Shown here: positions 1 through 5,379 of the stretch, one piece after another | Layout of the letters: every line of letters starts with the position of its first letter | Numbering within the stretch: the first letter of the stretch is position 1 | Assembly: GCA_945910665.1 (NCBI GenBank) | Contig: CAMDZK010000082.1 | Span: 1 to 5,799 of the forward strand | Direction of reading: 5' to 3' | Length of the DNA stretch: 5,799 nt | DNA from: an uncultured Peptostreptococcaceae bacterium | Lineage (GTDB): Bacteria > Bacillota > Clostridia > Tissierellales > Peptoniphilaceae | Notes under the pieces: model-generated | What the model saw: only the letters and a program-made list of their open reading frames with translations | Databases searched by the model: none | What the model was told of the DNA's origin: nothing | Program-made: the position numbers and the translations under genes

Positions 1-1
1 A

Positions 2-175
2 GAAGTGGATGGCCAAATTTATCGCATTGATGATCATACTAGCTTTCAATATAATAATCAGATTTATGATATTTCTTGGACTCAGAATGAAGCAATATAT
101 AAATATGTAGTAAAAAGAGATGAGGTGGTTTTATTTGAAATCAACGTATTCCAAGAAGGGCTTCACACTCCTTGA
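2..175 (+). CDS. C-terminal fragment of an unidentified protein, probably a pilus-cluster component (5' truncated)
   Basis: An open frame runs from the left edge of the window to a TGA at 173-175, giving 57 residues that begin EVDGQIYRIDDH and end FQEGLHTP. The start lies outside the window. The fragment is polar, with alternating hydrophobic residues (for example YKYVVKRDEVVLFEINVF) that suggest beta strands. It has no membrane segment and no recognisable motif. Because it sits directly before two pilin-like genes in the same direction, it could be the globular C-terminal part of another pseudopilin; this is inference from position and strand-like pattern only. Its end overlaps the next gene by 41 nt if that gene starts at TTG 135. 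I see no sign that the two frames were once a single gene: the downstream frame has stops at 108-110 and 111-113, and the prepilin motif lies well inside it. Coding reality is fairly likely, the function unknown. Confidence 0.6.
   Translation, partial: EVDGQIYRIDDHTSFQYNNQIYDISWTQNEAIYKYVVKRDEVVLFEINVFQEGLHTP
122..128 (+). promoter_or_regulatory. Ribosome binding site that favours a TTG start at 135
   Basis: GAGGTGG lies at 122-128, and its GAGGTG core is a six-base match to the 16S anti-Shine-Dalgarno. It is 6-7 nt from the TTG codon at 135. The competing ATG at 120 has only a weak A-rich stretch (AAAAAGAG) immediately before it, and it sits against the strong site rather than downstream of it. 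The TTG start also gives a short basic leader before the prepilin cleavage glycine, which fits type IV prepilins. The choice is inferred from spacing and has not been tested. Confidence 0.65.
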
Positions 176-653
176 ACTTATGCTTGTCCTATTTATTTCA
201 TCCATATTGATTCTCACGACAGCTTCTATTTTACATCAGAGTATAAAAATAATGGAGAAAACGGAAAAGTATGAAAATGATTATCTTGAGGGATCTTTTG
301 CAGCGGATTACATAGCGGATGAAATTCGGAGTGCTAGTGAAGTGTACTCCATAGACGAATATACTATAAATATTTCCCCTTACAAGCCACTCGATTTTAT
401 TTTAAAAATTCGTGAAGACCTTTTTGTTACATATGCTTACTATAATGACATTCTATATCGCGTGACGAGCAAAAACGTGGAGTATTTTAACACATACCCA
501 GAGAAATTATCGAAGAATATATTAAGTCAAGGATTTTCTTCCATTGAAAGTTCATTTGATCAAGAAAATGAAGTGATTGCACTTGTACTTCATTTCGGTG
601 CGACAGAATTTATTCGTTTAATTCCTGCGAAAGTGTCAGTGGTTACACAATGA
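135..653 (+). CDS. Type IV prepilin-like protein (PilW/GspJ/ComGF-like minor pseudopilin)
   Basis: From TTG 135 this encodes 172 residues; from ATG 120 it would be 177. The N-terminus is a short basic leader (MKSTYSKKG) followed by FTLLELMLVLF. This is a classic class III signal: Gly at -1, Phe at +1 and Glu at +5 of the mature protein, leading into a hydrophobic helix of about 20 residues. A prepilin peptidase would cut after Gly9, and the protein would be inserted into the membrane and assembled into a pilus or pseudopilus. After the helix comes an amphipathic stretch with charged residues (KIMEKTEKYENDY) and then a globular domain with strand-like segments. The phrase ADYIADEIRSA resembles the helix-plus-'DxIR' region common in PilW/GspJ-type minor pilins. 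Length and position before a PilX/GspK-like gene agree with a minor pilin. The stop overlaps the next start (ATGA), implying coupling. Whether it serves twitching, adhesion, secretion or DNA uptake cannot be told here. Confidence 0.8.
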   Translation: MKSTYSKKGFTLLELMLVLFISSILILTTASILHQSIKIMEKTEKYENDYLEGSFAADYIADEIRSASEVYSIDEYTINISPYKPLDFILKIREDLFVTYAYYNDILYRVTSKNVEYFNTYPEKLSKNILSQGFSSIESSFDQENEVIALVLHFGATEFIRLIPAKVSVVTQ

Positions 654-1693
654 AAAAGAAAGGTTATGTATTAATATACGTACTTATGGTGTTATTGGTC
701 GTATCCGTAGTGATTTTATATTCTTTAGAGCGATTACAATTTGCAGCGTCGATTGAAAGAGAAAAAGGGGAGAGAGTTATCCATTATGTGAAATCGAGAG
801 AAGAATTTTCTAAAGTGTACACACCTGATCTAGAGACACTATTTCACGCGATATTTAATGAATATTACAAAGAACCATATGACGCAAAAAAATTGAATCG
901 TACATTTAATCTATTCAACGAGGATGGAAATCCCATCAACATTGCCACGACAAGAGATGCGTGGAAAAACGAGATTCTATGGAAAATTTCAAGTCTCGGG
1001 CACGTATATTCCTTTTTGCAATCCTATTCCACTCCTTTTGATGCAAGTGTACAAGAAGGCGGAAAGACTCTCGAAGAAAAATTTGACTACATACAATTAA
1101 ATCAATCAAATATTCCTTATGCGTTCATTGAACTTCATGGAGATTATGTTTTAAAGATACAAAATAGTGATTGGATCATTTATACGGAAGCGCTTACAGA
1201 GGATACAGAACTTGAAATTCTACCAGAAGAATTACATGATACGGAAGAAGATTCAAATCCGGAAGACATAGAAACGAATGAGAATCCTGAAACCGAAGAT
1301 TCTATAACTGAAACTCCTGAAGTCCCAGAAAACACTGAAACAGAAATTGAAGCATATGAACTTATAGAAGTAGAAAGATTTTCAATTCGTTCATCTGTGA
1401 TAATCAGCCTACAGGGTGACTTATCGATAGAGGGTAAAACCGCACAAAGACTCAACGGAATTATACTTTTAAACGGTACGTTACAAATGAAAGAAACAAA
1501 CTTTAATGGAATTTTCTTGCACCAAGGGCGAGTCTCAGAACAAATCAATAGCAAAATTACAGGATTTTATGAAGCTGATTATGAAGAGAATAAGGAAAAA
1601 CTGAACTTCATTTCAGACCCAAGTAAGGTGTACGTGATCGGAAATTATATCCCCGACTTTTTCTCCTATTCCCTTCAAGAAATTAAGGAATAG
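650..1693 (+). CDS. Pilin-like membrane-anchored protein (PilX/GspK-like N-terminus) with acidic linker and beta-repeat C-terminus
   Basis: This encodes 347 residues. The N-terminus MKKKG followed by YVLIYVLMVLLVVSVV looks like a prepilin leader and helix (membrane span about residues 6-24). Mature position 5 is Tyr, not Glu, as in PilX/GspK-type minor pilins, which commonly lack Glu5. Residues 25-180 form a mixed globular region. Residues about 184-241 are a low-complexity linker very rich in Glu, Thr, Pro, Asp and Asn. Residues about 245-310 contain spaced hydrophobic/glycine units (GDLSIEG, LNGIILLNGTLQM, FNGIFLHQGRV) that resemble rungs of a beta-helix, as seen in some large clostridial and actinobacterial pilus-associated proteins; this resemblance comes from memory and is not a computed match. 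The ATG overlaps the upstream stop (ATGA) and has no good Shine-Dalgarno of its own, so translation probably depends on the gene before it. No intrinsic terminator follows. The pilus assignment is likely; the exact role is unknown. Confidence 0.7.
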   Translation: MKKKGYVLIYVLMVLLVVSVVILYSLERLQFAASIEREKGERVIHYVKSREEFSKVYTPDLETLFHAIFNEYYKEPYDAKKLNRTFNLFNEDGNPINIATTRDAWKNEILWKISSLGHVYSFLQSYSTPFDASVQEGGKTLEEKFDYIQLNQSNIPYAFIELHGDYVLKIQNSDWIIYTEALTEDTELEILPEELHDTEEDSNPEDIETNENPETEDSITETPEVPENTETEIEAYELIEVERFSIRSSVIISLQGDLSIEGKTAQRLNGIILLNGTLQMKETNFNGIFLHQGRVSEQINSKITGFYEADYEENKEKLNFISDPSKVYVIGNYIPDFFSYSLQEIKE

Positions 1694-1716
1694 TGGGAAG
1701 CAGAGGGTTTATTTAC

Positions 1717-1745
1717 TTGCAAACACATACTACTTTTGGTATACT
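1717..1745 (+). promoter_or_regulatory. Sigma-A type promoter of the rpsB operon
   Basis: A -35 box TTGCAA (1717-1722) and a -10 box TATACT (1740-1745) are separated by exactly 17 nt. An extended -10 TG sits one base upstream of the -10 box (1737-1738). Four of six -35 bases and five of six -10 bases match the housekeeping consensus. Transcription would start near 1751-1752, leaving a leader of about 95 nt before rpsB. It is placed just after the pilus genes and before the ribosomal protein genes, where a strong promoter is expected. The initiation point is inferred. Confidence 0.82.
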
Positions 1746-1762
1746 AAATGAGTTAAAACACA

Positions 1763-1818
1763 CATAGTGGGATTTTTCGTTTGTGCGCTTTGCGTTGTCG
1801 AAAAAGAGGAACACTATG
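1763..1818 (+). promoter_or_regulatory. Long leader hairpin upstream of rpsB, candidate autoregulatory element
   Basis: Two sets of complementary arms nest inside each other. CATAGTG (1763-1769) pairs with CACTATG (1812-1818), and TTTTTCG (1773-1779) pairs with CGAAAAA (1799-1805). Between them is an asymmetric internal loop, GGA against GAGGAA. The 19-nt apical part can add a small CGC/GCG stem with a TTT loop (1786-1794). No T-tract follows, so this is not an intrinsic terminator, and the Shine-Dalgarno at 1831-1837 stays outside the stem. Ribosomal protein S2 represses its own operon through an rpsB leader in proteobacteria. I do not recognise this RNA as that family. A feedback role here is inferred from position and from the 14 perfectly paired arm bases. 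Confidence 0.55.
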
Positions 1819-1847
1819 GAGGGAAAACATAAGGAGGAAACAAAACA

Positions 1848-2618
1848 ATGGCAGTTATTTCTATGAAAGGCTTATTAGAAGCCGGAGTACACTTTGGGCA
1901 CCAAACAAGACGTTGGAACCCAAAAATGAAACGTTACATCTTCACTGAAAGAAACGGAATTTATATTATCGACTTACAAAAAACCGTGCAAAAAGTAGAA
2001 GATGCATACAAATATGTGCGTGATTTAGTTGGCGAAGGCGGAGAGATTTTATTCGTTGGTACGAAAAAACAAGCACAAGAAGCAATTGAATCACAAGCAA
2101 AACGTTGTGGCATGCACTATGTAAACCAAAGATGGTTAGGTGGAATGCTTACAAACTTCGAAACGATTAAGAAAAGAGTCGACAGACTGTTTGAATTAGA
2201 AGCAATGGAAGAAGATGGAACTTTTGATGTTCTTCCTAAAAAAGAAGTTATTCAATTACGCCATGAAGAAGAACGTTTAGAGAAATTCTTAGGCGGAATT
2301 AAAAATATGAAAAAATTACCCGATGCCCTTTTCGTGGTAGACCCAAAAAAAGAAAAAATCGCTGTGCACGAAGCACACATTTTAGGAATTCCTGTCGTAG
2401 CGATCATCGACACAAACTGTGACCCTGATGAAGTCGATTACCCAATTCCTGGAAATGACGATGCGATTCGTTCCGTAAAACTTCTTACTGAAACGATGGC
2501 GAACGCTGTTATCGAAGCGAACCAAGGTCGTGAAGGCGAAGAAGTTACACAAGAAGAAGCAGTACAAGAAGTAGAAGAAACGACAGAAGAAAAAGAAGTC
2601 GAAAAGACAGAAGAATAA
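1848..2618 (+). CDS. rpsB: 30S ribosomal protein S2
   Basis: This 256-residue protein is the small-subunit protein S2, which joins late in 30S assembly and sits at the head-body junction near S1 and the mRNA exit. Hallmarks are the N-terminal [19 protein letters not shown] (about residues 9-27), IYIIDLQKT (38-46), [12 protein letters not shown] (69-80), [11 protein letters not shown] (94-104), [13 protein letters not shown] (157-169), and [14 protein letters not shown] near residue 181 followed by [13 protein letters not shown]. The core ends near residue 225. A Glu-rich tail of roughly 30 residues follows (227-256), a region that is variable in S2. The start is set by AAGGAGG at 1831-1837, 10 nt before the ATG. 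It is the first gene after a strong promoter and leader hairpin, and is followed 22 nt later by tsf, the usual pairing. Identity is certain. Confidence 0.99.
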   Translation: MAVISMKGLLEAGVHFGHQTRRWNPKMKRYIFTERNGIYIIDLQKTVQKVEDAYKYVRDLVGEGGEILFVGTKKQAQEAIESQAKRCGMHYVNQRWLGGMLTNFETIKKRVDRLFELEAMEEDGTFDVLPKKEVIQLRHEEERLEKFLGGIKNMKKLPDALFVVDPKKEKIAVHEAHILGIPVVAIIDTNCDPDEVDYPIPGNDDAIRSVKLLTETMANAVIEANQGREGEEVTQEEAVQEVEETTEEKEVEKTEE

Positions 2619-2640
2619 GAGAAGAAAGCGAGGACAAGCG

Positions 2641-3309
2641 ATGGAAATTAAAGCAAGTGATGTAAAAGAGTTGCGTCAAAGAACGGGCGCAGGAATGATG
2701 GATTGTAAAAAAGCCCTCATGGAAACAGGTGGGGATATTGAAAAAGCTGTTGATTACCTTCGTGAAAAGGGAATCGCTGGTGCGAGCAAAAAAGCTGGCC
2801 GTATCGCTGCAGAAGGTCTTGTCGAATCTTATATCCACGGTGGACGTATTGGCGTTTTAGTTGAAGTAAACTCTGAAACAGACTTCGTTGCTAAAAATGA
2901 AGAATTCAAGCAATTTGTAAGAGACATTGCAATGCAAATCGCCGCTGCAAATCCAAAATACGTTTCTCGTGACGAAATGGATGAAAAAGAAGTTTCCCAT
3001 GAAAGAGAAGTTCAAATTTCTCTTGCAATGAACGAAAATGCTGGCAAAAATTTAGACGAAGAAAAATCTCGCATGATCGCTGAGAAAAAAGTCGAAGGCC
3101 GTATGGAAAAATACTATGAGCAAGTTTGCTTATTAGACCAAGCATTTATCAAAGATCCTGCAGTGAAAGTCAATGATTTGCTCACGAACTTAATTGCAAA
3201 AATTGGTGAAAACATTAAAATTAGACGTTTCGTTCGCTATGAAGTAGGCGAAGGTCTTGAAAAACGCGATGAAGATTTCGCGGCAGAAGTTGCAAAACAA
3301 ATGCAATAA
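2641..3309 (+). CDS. tsf: Translation elongation factor Ts (short form)
   Basis: EF-Ts is the guanine nucleotide exchange factor that releases GDP from EF-Tu. Residues 1-55 form the UBA-like N-terminal domain ([19 protein letters not shown]). The GRIAAEG segment follows, and the catalytic core signature [15 protein letters not shown] lies at about residues 75-89, including the TDFV motif whose Asp-Phe inserts near the EF-Tu nucleotide site. The C-terminal part ([16 protein letters not shown], then [18 protein letters not shown]) is the second core subdomain end. At 222 residues it is the short form known from many Clostridia and others, lacking much of the insertion present in the roughly 280-290 residue E. 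coli and Bacillus proteins. The start has GAGGA at 2630-2634 with 6 nt spacing. It is cotranscribed with rpsB, and a hairpin with a T-rich tail follows the stop. Confidence 0.98.
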   Translation: MEIKASDVKELRQRTGAGMMDCKKALMETGGDIEKAVDYLREKGIAGASKKAGRIAAEGLVESYIHGGRIGVLVEVNSETDFVAKNEEFKQFVRDIAMQIAAANPKYVSRDEMDEKEVSHEREVQISLAMNENAGKNLDEEKSRMIAEKKVEGRMEKYYEQVCLLDQAFIKDPAVKVNDLLTNLIAKIGENIKIRRFVRYEVGEGLEKRDEDFAAEVAKQMQ

Positions 3310-3314
3310 TCGGT

Positions 3315-3342
3315 GAGGAGAACAGAAGTGTTCTCCTTTCTT
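3315..3342 (+). terminator. Terminator-like hairpin between tsf and pyrH (probably partial)
   Basis: AGGAGAACA (3316-3324) pairs perfectly with TGTTCTCCT (3329-3337) around a GAAG tetraloop, and a G-T pair extends the stem to 10 bp. The tail TTTCTT is T-rich but broken by a C, so termination is probably incomplete. This would lower pyrH-frr expression relative to rpsB-tsf. The pyrH Shine-Dalgarno AAGGAG (3350-3355) lies just beyond the hairpin and is free. I see no separate promoter for pyrH, so readthrough is the simplest source of its transcript. Confidence 0.7.
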
Positions 3343-3362
3343 GTAAGAGAAGGAGCGAAGAT

Positions 3363-4079
3363 ATGAGTTTTTCAAGAGTTGTTGTTAAATTAAGTGGGGA
3401 AGCGCTCGCCGGACAAAAGAGATTTGGAATTGACGATGGTGTCGTGTTAAACATTGCGAAAGCCATTGGTCAAGTACAAGAAATGGGCGTTGAAGTGGCC
3501 ATTGTCGTCGGAGGAGGAAACTTTTGGCGCGGTCGCACATCAAAAGACATTGAACAAGCCCAATCCGATTATATGGGAATGTTAGGTACTGTGATTAACG
3601 CTTTACGTTTACAAGCAAGCCTTGAGTCCGTAGGGTACGATGTCCGCGTACAAACGGCCATCGACATGGATAAAGTGGCGGAACCTTATATTCGCAGACG
3701 TGCAGTGCGCCATTTAGAGAAAAAACGCATTGTCATTTTTGCAGCTGGTACGGGCAACCCATACTTTACAACAGACACAACCGCTGCTCTGCGCGCAGCA
3801 GAAATTGACGCGGACATTATTCTTTTTGGTAAAAAAGGAACCGATGCGATTTACGACAAGGATCCCAATCGATATGCGGATGCGCAAGCCTTTGATACAC
3901 TGTCTTACTTAGAGATTCTACAACGTGGATTGGGTATAATGGATGCAACCGCTACGTCTCTTTGCATGGATAATGCGATTCCTATTCGCGTCTTTGGAAT
4001 CGATTCTCCCGATAATTTAGTGAAAGTTGCTCGTGGTGAAAATATTGGAACTCTCGTAGGAGGAAATGAAGATGTATAA
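3363..4079 (+). CDS. pyrH: UMP kinase (bacterial, amino-acid-kinase fold)
   Basis: The 238-residue enzyme phosphorylates UMP to UDP with ATP, at the branch to UTP/CTP for RNA, DNA and cell-wall sugar nucleotides. It forms a hexamer, usually activated by GTP and inhibited by UTP. Visible motifs are [12 protein letters not shown] (6-17, phosphate-binding Lys), [11 protein letters not shown] (48-58, Gly-rich UMP loop), [13 protein letters not shown] (69-81, allosteric/dimer helix), [22 protein letters not shown] (about 126-147, UMP and catalytic Asp), and [12 protein letters not shown] (157-168, ATP side). These are the standard PyrH features and the length is normal. AAGGAG lies 7 nt before the ATG. 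Its last codons contain the AGGAGG that serves the next gene, frr, which starts 8 nt before the pyrH stop. The position between tsf and frr is the common bacterial arrangement. Confidence 0.98.
   Translation: MSFSRVVVKLSGEALAGQKRFGIDDGVVLNIAKAIGQVQEMGVEVAIVVGGGNFWRGRTSKDIEQAQSDYMGMLGTVINALRLQASLESVGYDVRVQTAIDMDKVAEPYIRRRAVRHLEKKRIVIFAAGTGNPYFTTDTTAALRAAEIDADIILFGKKGTDAIYDKDPNRYADAQAFDTLSYLEILQRGLGIMDATATSLCMDNAIPIRVFGIDSPDNLVKVARGENIGTLVGGNEDV
4058..4063 (+). promoter_or_regulatory. Ribosome binding site inside pyrH that sets the frr start at 4072
   Basis: AGGAGG at 4058-4063 encodes part of the last UMP kinase residues. The ATG at 4066 is only 2 nt away, which is too close for efficient initiation. 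The ATG at 4072 is 8 nt away, which is near ideal, and it yields the family-standard 185-residue ribosome recycling factor. The 4072 start is therefore preferred over the longer reading. Confidence 0.85.
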
Positions 4080-4629
4080 AGCAGTTGTAAAAGAATTAGA
4101 ACAAAAGATTAAGAAAACCGCTTCCGTCTACACTGAAGATTTAGGAAGCATTCGCGCAGGCCGTGCAAATCCTGCTCTGTTGGATAAAATCGAAGTTGAA
4201 TCCTATGGTACGATGACACCCTTAAATCAAGTGGCTTCCATTTCTGCTCCTGAACCACGTTTGTTGGTCGTGCAACCTTGGGACAAAAATTTAATTAAAG
4301 AAATTGAAAAAGCCATTCAAAAATCAGAGTTAGGAATTACTCCTTCTAACGATGGTAAAGTGATTCGTTTACCTCTTCCCATTCTTACAGAAGAAAGAAG
4401 AAAAGAATTGGTGAAAGTTGTAAAGAAAAACCAAGAGCAAGCAAAAATAGCCGTACGCAATCTTCGTCGTGATGCCATGGACACCGTGAAAAAAATGGAG
4501 AAAGACTCCACATTGCGTGAAGACGAATTGAAAATCGCTGAAACGGAAATTCAAAAAGCGGTCGACGATGGGATTAAAGAAATCGATCGTATTACCGATG
4601 CGAAAGAAAAAGAATTACTCGAGATTTAA
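4072..4629 (+). CDS. frr: Ribosome recycling factor
   Basis: With EF-G, RRF splits post-termination ribosomes into subunits. From ATG 4072 the protein is 185 residues, the usual length. Domain I helices begin [12 protein letters not shown] and contain the [19 protein letters not shown] stretch (28-46). Domain II follows with [23 protein letters not shown] (about 49-71) and [19 protein letters not shown] (about 85-103). The last long helices carry the [10 protein letters not shown] motif (106-115) and [10 protein letters not shown] (128-137), whose Arg residues contact 23S rRNA in characterised homologues. No unusual substitution is visible. The gene overlaps pyrH by 8 nt, indicating coupled translation. 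A strong intrinsic terminator lies 11 nt after the stop, so frr looks like the end of the main translation-factor transcript, with leak into uppS. Confidence 0.98.
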   Translation: MYKAVVKELEQKIKKTASVYTEDLGSIRAGRANPALLDKIEVESYGTMTPLNQVASISAPEPRLLVVQPWDKNLIKEIEKAIQKSELGITPSNDGKVIRLPLPILTEERRKELVKVVKKNQEQAKIAVRNLRRDAMDTVKKMEKDSTLREDELKIAETEIQKAVDDGIKEIDRITDAKEKELLEI

Positions 4630-4639
4630 TGCATTTGTC

Positions 4640-4672
4640 GGCCCAACTGTCGATTTGATAGTTGGGCTTTTT
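4640..4672 (+). terminator. Strong intrinsic terminator between frr and uppS
   Basis: GCCCAACTGTC (4641-4651) pairs with GATAGTTGGGC (4657-4667) over 11 bp with one G-T pair, around a 5-nt GATTT loop. TTTTT (4668-4672) follows directly. The GC-rich base of the stem plus the immediate T-run is a canonical Rho-independent terminator. It stands 18 nt before the uppS start and just before the uppS ribosome binding site. uppS must therefore be reached by readthrough, or from a promoter that I could not locate with confidence. Confidence 0.9.
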
Positions 4673-4689
4673 CTCAAGAAGGGATACCC

Positions 4690-5379
4690 ATGGATACGGA
4701 ACGAATCATTCCCAAGCATATTGCCATCATTATGGATGGAAATGGCCGTTGGGCAAAAAAACGAATGATGCCACGTTTGGCTGGTCATCGAGAAGGTATG
4801 AAACGCGTGATTGACATTGTGCGTTACGCGAGTGACCTTGGCGTCGAATCGCTGACACTCTACGCATTTTCTACAGAGAATTGGAAGCGTCCTGCTCAAG
4901 AAGTAAACGGGCTCATGGATTTATTAATTGACTATGTGAAACTTCAACTGAAGGAATTGATGAAGGAAAATGTGCAGGTTCGCTTGTTAGGGGAAGAAAT
5001 TACTTCTCGCCCTGCGGTACGTGCCGCAATTGACGAAGCAGTTTCTGAAACGTCTTCCAATACGGGCATGATTTTAAATTTAGCATTAAATTATGGGGGC
5101 AGAGCCGAACTCGTTCATGCATTTACCACATTAAAAGACAAAGAGAGGATTACAGAGGAAGATATTTCTGCGGCTCTTTTTACGAAGGGACAAGCAGACC
5201 CGGATTTAATTATCCGCACGGGAGGCGACATGCGTTTAAGCAATTTTCTTTTGTATCAATCTGCCTATGCGGAACTGTATTTCACACAGACTTTGTGGCC
5301 AGATTTTAAAGGACCCCAATTAGAAGAGGCGATTGATGATTTTAATCGCAGACAACGCCGATTTGGGAATATAGAATGA
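4690..5379 (+). CDS. uppS: Undecaprenyl diphosphate synthase (cis-prenyltransferase)
   Basis: This 229-residue cytosolic, membrane-associated enzyme condenses IPP units onto FPP to make the C55 carrier lipid for peptidoglycan and other envelope polymers. Conserved regions are IAIIMDGNGRWAKKR (11-25, catalytic Asp16 equivalent to E. coli D26), GHREGMKRV (32-40), LTLYAFSTENWKRP (55-68), LNLALNYGGRAELVHA (129-144), and the substrate diphosphate region with R176, R182 and S184 inside IIRTGGDMRLSNFL, ending with YAELYF (Glu195). These match E. coli R194, R200, S202 and E213. Asp180 stands where E. coli has Glu198, a conservative change. The N-terminus is compact with no extension. The ribosome binding site AAGGGA (4679-4684) is moderate. 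The stop overlaps the cdsA start (ATGA). The Z,Z,E chain length (C55) is assumed from the family and context. Confidence 0.97.
   Translation: MDTERIIPKHIAIIMDGNGRWAKKRMMPRLAGHREGMKRVIDIVRYASDLGVESLTLYAFSTENWKRPAQEVNGLMDLLIDYVKLQLKELMKENVQVRLLGEEITSRPAVRAAIDEAVSETSSNTGMILNLALNYGGRAELVHAFTTLKDKERITEEDISAALFTKGQADPDLIIRTGGDMRLSNFLLYQSAYAELYFTQTLWPDFKGPQLEEAIDDFNRRQRRFGNIE

Noticed and set aside
1180..1554. A 124-codon serine-rich open frame on the - strand
   Set aside because: It is the antisense reading of the GAA/ACA-rich acidic linker of the pilin-like gene. The long Ser/Val runs follow from that composition, and the sense frame has a better start context and domain logic.
1666..1693. Hairpin CTATTCC...GGAATAG at the end of the pilin-like gene, considered as a terminator
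   Set aside because: The stem has a bulge and is AT-rich, and the sequence after it (TGGGAAGCAGAGGG) has no T-run. It is not a credible intrinsic terminator.
2545..2838. A 97-codon Leu/Phe-rich open frame on the - strand spanning rpsB and tsf
   Set aside because: Its leucine-serine run mirrors the GAA-rich S2 tail, and it crosses two certain genes. It has no recognisable domain.
2641..3309. Possible truncation of EF-Ts because it is only 222 residues
   Set aside because: Both N- and C-terminal conserved segments are present and the short form is common outside Bacilli and Proteobacteria, so it looks intact.
4066..4071. Upstream ATG giving a 187-residue ribosome recycling factor
   Set aside because: It is only 2 nt from AGGAGG. 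The ATG at 4072 has ideal spacing and gives the standard 185-residue protein.
4635..4662. TTGTCG and GATAGT spaced by 16 nt, considered as a uppS promoter
   Set aside because: Both boxes are imperfect and the -10 box lies inside the 3' arm of the strong terminator. The match is probably chance.
4568..4768. A 66-codon + strand open frame bridging frr and uppS
   Set aside because: It runs through the terminator hairpin and out of frame with both certain genes. It has no ribosome binding site and no protein-like pattern.
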